Assembly: GCA_019105125.1 (NCBI GenBank)
Contig: JAHRWO010000159.1
Coordinates: 1 to 8,245 of the forward strand
Direction of reading: 5' to 3'
DNA from: Flavobacterium sp.
Lineage (GTDB): Bacteria; Bacteroidota; Bacteroidia; Flavobacteriales; Flavobacteriaceae
Length of the DNA stretch: 8,245 nucleotides
A model generated the notes under the pieces. It ran no database searches. It worked only from the letters and a program-made list of their open reading frames with translations, and was not told the DNA's origin. This document shows positions 6,191 to 8,245 of the stretch, piece after piece. The position numbers and the translations under genes were made by a program. Position 1 is the stretch's first letter. The number at the start of each line of letters is the position of its first letter.

Positions 6191-7732
6191 AAAAAAATAA
6201 AAAAAATAGCCTTAATAGCCTTTTCAGGTTTATTCTTAGCATCATGTTCAGATGAGGCAATATTAGATTTAAGTCCTATCAACAACATTTCAGTAAATGC
6301 AGGATTTTCATCACCTTCTTTGATTGAAAGCTCTGTTAATGGTATGTATAACGCAGCAGCTATAGGTCAATTTAACACAACAACTCCAAATGGAGGTAGG
6401 GGTTATGTTTGGGGTGCAGCATTTGTTCAACAAAATGATAACAGAGGAGAAGATGTAGTAAATACAGCTACCTTTTATCAGTTGACTTACACAGCAACTT
6501 ATGACCCTACAACTGCAAACAATGTTTACTACTGGGTTGATGGCTATCGTTTAATCAACAGATGTAACTTGGTAATTGAAGGAGTAACTAATGCAGTAAA
6601 CGCAGGTATTATTTCTGCAGCTGTAGGAGATAACTACATTGGACAAGCTAAGTTCTTGAGAGCAATCACTCATTTTGAATTATTAATTCATTTTGCTAGA
6701 CCTTATCAGTTTACTCCAGGAGCAACACATTTAGGCGTTCCTTACAGAGAAGTTGGTGTAGATACTCAAGCTGAGATTGATTCAGAACTTTTAAAACCAA
6801 GAAATACAGTAGCTGAATGCTATCAAAAAGTTTTAAATGACCTTAACGATGCTGAGTCACTTATTACATCCAGCAACTTAAATTACGCTTCAAAAAATGC
6901 AGCAATTGCTTTTAAAACAAGAGTATATCTGCACATGAGAGATTGGAATAGTGTTATAACAGAAGGTAACAAACTTACTGGTGCTTATACTTTAACACCA
7001 ACACCTGATGGACCATTTGCAAATAGTTACTCAAATACAGAATCTATTTTTTCAATTAAGCATTCCGCGGCTATCAATCCTGGAGTTAATGCTGCTTTAG
7101 CTTCTCAATATAAAAGAAGATTGTTAGTAGCTATAAGCCCAATTATTTGGAGAGATCCATCTTGGTTAGCAGATGACAAAAGAAGAGAAGAAGGTGTAAT
7201 GATATTTACTTCATCTGGAAGAAAATTCACTTACAAATACAAGGACGAAACCAACTACACTGACGCAGCCCCTGTAATTAGATATGCAGAAGTGTTATTG
7301 AACATGGCAGAAGCACATGCTAGAAAAACATCTCCAGATCTTACAACGTCATTAAACTTGTTAAATCAAGTTAGAAACAGAGCACTTGCAAATGTTGCAA
7401 CTCAAGCTTACACAAGTACAAGTTTTGCAAATGCATCAGCTTTAGTTGGCGCTATCTTGAAAGAAAGAAGAATAGAGTTTTTAATGGAAGGTAGAAGATG
7501 GGCAGACATTCATAGATTACAAGGTGATGATTTACACCCTATTGATGGTATCCCTGCAAAAGTGGCTAACGGAAACCCACCTGCGGCAGATTATACTCTA
7601 GGTACACCTTACACAGGTCCTTTAGGAGTTGCAGCTGTTCCTGGTTCTGATTTCAAATTCTTGTGGCCAATACCACAGATCGAAATTAATGTAAATCCAA
7701 CATTAGCAGCACAACAAAACCCTGGTTGGTAA
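6182..7732 (+). CDS. SusD/RagB-family nutrient-binding outer-membrane lipoprotein
   Basis: SusD-type proteins are surface lipoproteins that act as a hinged lid over the SusC barrel and bind the incoming ligand. The 516-residue product has a lipoprotein signal with lipobox LASC (Cys22), followed at once by SDE, an acidic stretch of the kind that directs lipoproteins to the cell surface in this phylum. Family marks are the N-terminal helical region with NRCNLVIEG (126-134) and AKFLRAITHFELL (156-168), then RYAEVLLNMAEAHA (367-380), the KERRIEFLMEGRRWADIHR block (427-445), and the C-terminal WPIPQIEINVNP...QQNPGW (495-516). Length is typical and the protein appears intact. It follows the SusC gene by 6 nt, so the two are almost certainly one operon, and it ends before the terminator at 7764-7793. 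Substrate is unknown. Confidence 0.95.
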   Translation: MNMKKIKKIALIAFSGLFLASCSDEAILDLSPINNISVNAGFSSPSLIESSVNGMYNAAAIGQFNTTTPNGGRGYVWGAAFVQQNDNRGEDVVNTATFYQLTYTATYDPTTANNVYYWVDGYRLINRCNLVIEGVTNAVNAGIISAAVGDNYIGQAKFLRAITHFELLIHFARPYQFTPGATHLGVPYREVGVDTQAEIDSELLKPRNTVAECYQKVLNDLNDAESLITSSNLNYASKNAAIAFKTRVYLHMRDWNSVITEGNKLTGAYTLTPTPDGPFANSYSNTESIFSIKHSAAINPGVNAALASQYKRRLLVAISPIIWRDPSWLADDKRREEGVMIFTSSGRKFTYKYKDETNYTDAAPVIRYAEVLLNMAEAHARKTSPDLTTSLNLLNQVRNRALANVATQAYTSTSFANASALVGAILKERRIEFLMEGRRWADIHRLQGDDLHPIDGIPAKVANGNPPAADYTLGTPYTGPLGVAAVPGSDFKFLWPIPQIEINVNPTLAAQQNPGW

Positions 7733-7763
7733 TCATAAATTTTCATTGAATTATTATATTTCT

Positions 7764-7793
7764 AAAGCCATCACTTTTTAAGTGATGGTTTTT
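7764..7793 (+). terminator. Intrinsic terminator after the SusC/SusD unit
   Basis: CCATCACTT (7768-7776) and AAGTGATGG (7780-7788) form a perfect 9-bp stem with a TTT loop. The stem is extended outward by AAAG against TTTT with one G-U pair, and is followed by T5 (7789-7793). It starts 31 nt after the SusD stop. The A-rich left flank means it could also work weakly on the minus strand, but no minus-strand gene approaches from the right. Confidence 0.85.
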
Positions 7794-7796
7794 CTT

Positions 7797-7804
7797 TATC
7801 TTTA
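7797..7804 (+). promoter_or_regulatory. Candidate -7 element for rlmB, 4 nt before the start codon
   Basis: TATCTTTA differs from TAnnTTTG only in the last base and ends 4 nt before the ATG at 7809. Transcription starting the usual few bases downstream would give a leaderless or nearly leaderless mRNA. The -33 region would fall inside the terminator hairpin (7764-7793) and shows no TTG, so the promoter is half-supported. Confidence 0.4.
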
Positions 7805-7808
7805 CCCC

Positions 7809-8245
7809 ATGGAAAAAGACAACCAAATATTCGGAATTAGAGCAATAATTGAAGCAATAAACGCTAAAAAGGAAATTGACAAAGTATTCGTTCAAAAAGA
7901 TGCGCAAGGCGACTTGATGCAGGATTTGATGAAAACAATGAAAAGAAATAACATCAATTTTTCCTATGTTCCTGTTGAAAAACTAAACCGATTAACTCCA
8001 AACAATCACCAAGGTGCCGTGGCAACCATTGCTCCTATTTCTTTTGTTGCATTAGAAACTATGGTTGAAAGTGTTATTGAAAGTGGTAAAAAACCTTTAT
8101 TCCTAATTTTAGACCAATTGTCTGATGCGCGTAACTTTGGTGCTATTATCAGAACTGCAGAATGTACTGGTGTTGATGGAATTATTATCCAAAAACAAGG
8201 TTCAGCTCCTGTGAATGGTGATACAGTTAAAACTTCTGCTGGTGC
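7809..8245 (+). CDS. rlmB: 23S rRNA (guanosine-2'-O-)-methyltransferase RlmB, SpoU/TrmH family, N-terminal part
   Basis: RlmB methylates the 2'-OH of G2251 (E. coli numbering) in the P-loop of 23S rRNA, using S-adenosylmethionine. The window holds 145 codons plus two bases, a little over half of the usual length of about 245 residues. Residues 6-76 are the small substrate-binding domain (IFGIRAIIEAI at 7-17, NHQGAVATI at 66-74). Residues from about 96 begin the SPOUT methyltransferase: LILDQLSDARNFGAIIRTAE (99-118) carries the conserved motif-1 Asn109 and Arg115, and KTSAG at 141-145 begins the next conserved block. The C-terminal SAM-binding trefoil knot is beyond the edge. The start is chosen because the binding domain begins directly after it. 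A tRNA 2'-O-methyltransferase of the same family is the alternative, but the two-domain layout and close fit to E. coli RlmB favour rlmB. Confidence 0.85.
   Translation, partial: MEKDNQIFGIRAIIEAINAKKEIDKVFVQKDAQGDLMQDLMKTMKRNNINFSYVPVEKLNRLTPNNHQGAVATIAPISFVALETMVESVIESGKKPLFLILDQLSDARNFGAIIRTAECTGVDGIIIQKQGSAPVNGDTVKTSAG

Noticed and set aside
1..8245. CRISPR arrays, tRNA genes, insertion sequences and attachment sites
   Set aside because: Nothing resembling spaced direct repeats, a cloverleaf, transposase coding or terminal inverted repeats with a target duplication was seen on either strand.

Overview
The window is a low-GC chromosomal segment from a member of the Bacteroidota, most likely Flavobacteriaceae (Flavobacterium or a close relative). 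The evidence is an adjacent SusC/SusD-type outer-membrane pair, a SusD lipobox followed by an acidic export signal, A-rich start regions without Shine-Dalgarno sequences, and a TTTG-N19-TAnnTTTG promoter of the kind used by the Bacteroidota primary sigma factor.

Left part, minus strand (1-1050): the streptomycin-type operon reading leftwards, rpsL (S12), rpsG (S7), then the first 15 codons of fusA (EF-G). A well-formed promoter lies at 1020-1050, and a small GC hairpin lies at or near the predicted 5' end of the mRNA. The S12-S7 spacer is only 24 nt.

Divergent spacer (967-1304): besides the rpsL promoter it holds an imperfect palindrome of about 90 bp (AGCCCCGATTGAAG...CGGGAATAG). I recall sequences of this form recurring between genes in Flavobacterium genomes. 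It is the best candidate here for a poorly described element.

Middle and right, plus strand: 1305-2966 encodes a 553-residue Omp85-superfamily outer-membrane protein with a signal peptide, about three POTRA-like repeats and a barrel carrying the IRGF signature. After a 98-nt, very AT-rich gap with nested palindromes come a SusC/RagA-type TonB-dependent transporter (3065-6175) and its SusD/RagB-type lipoprotein (6182-7732), 6 nt apart. A hairpin terminator at 7764-7793 ends that unit. A partial SpoU/TrmH-family 23S rRNA 2'-O-methyltransferase (rlmB) begins at 7809 and runs off the right edge.

How they work together: translation genes (rpsL, rpsG, fusA, rlmB) flank an envelope block. SusC and SusD should form a lidded importer in the outer membrane, with SusD capturing the ligand and SusC transporting it using TonB energy. 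The Omp85 protein probably inserts or exports some envelope protein, but its client is unknown. No glycoside hydrolase, ECF sigma/anti-sigma pair or SusR-type regulator is present, so this does not look like a classical polysaccharide-utilisation locus. I found no tRNA, CRISPR array, insertion sequence or integrase.
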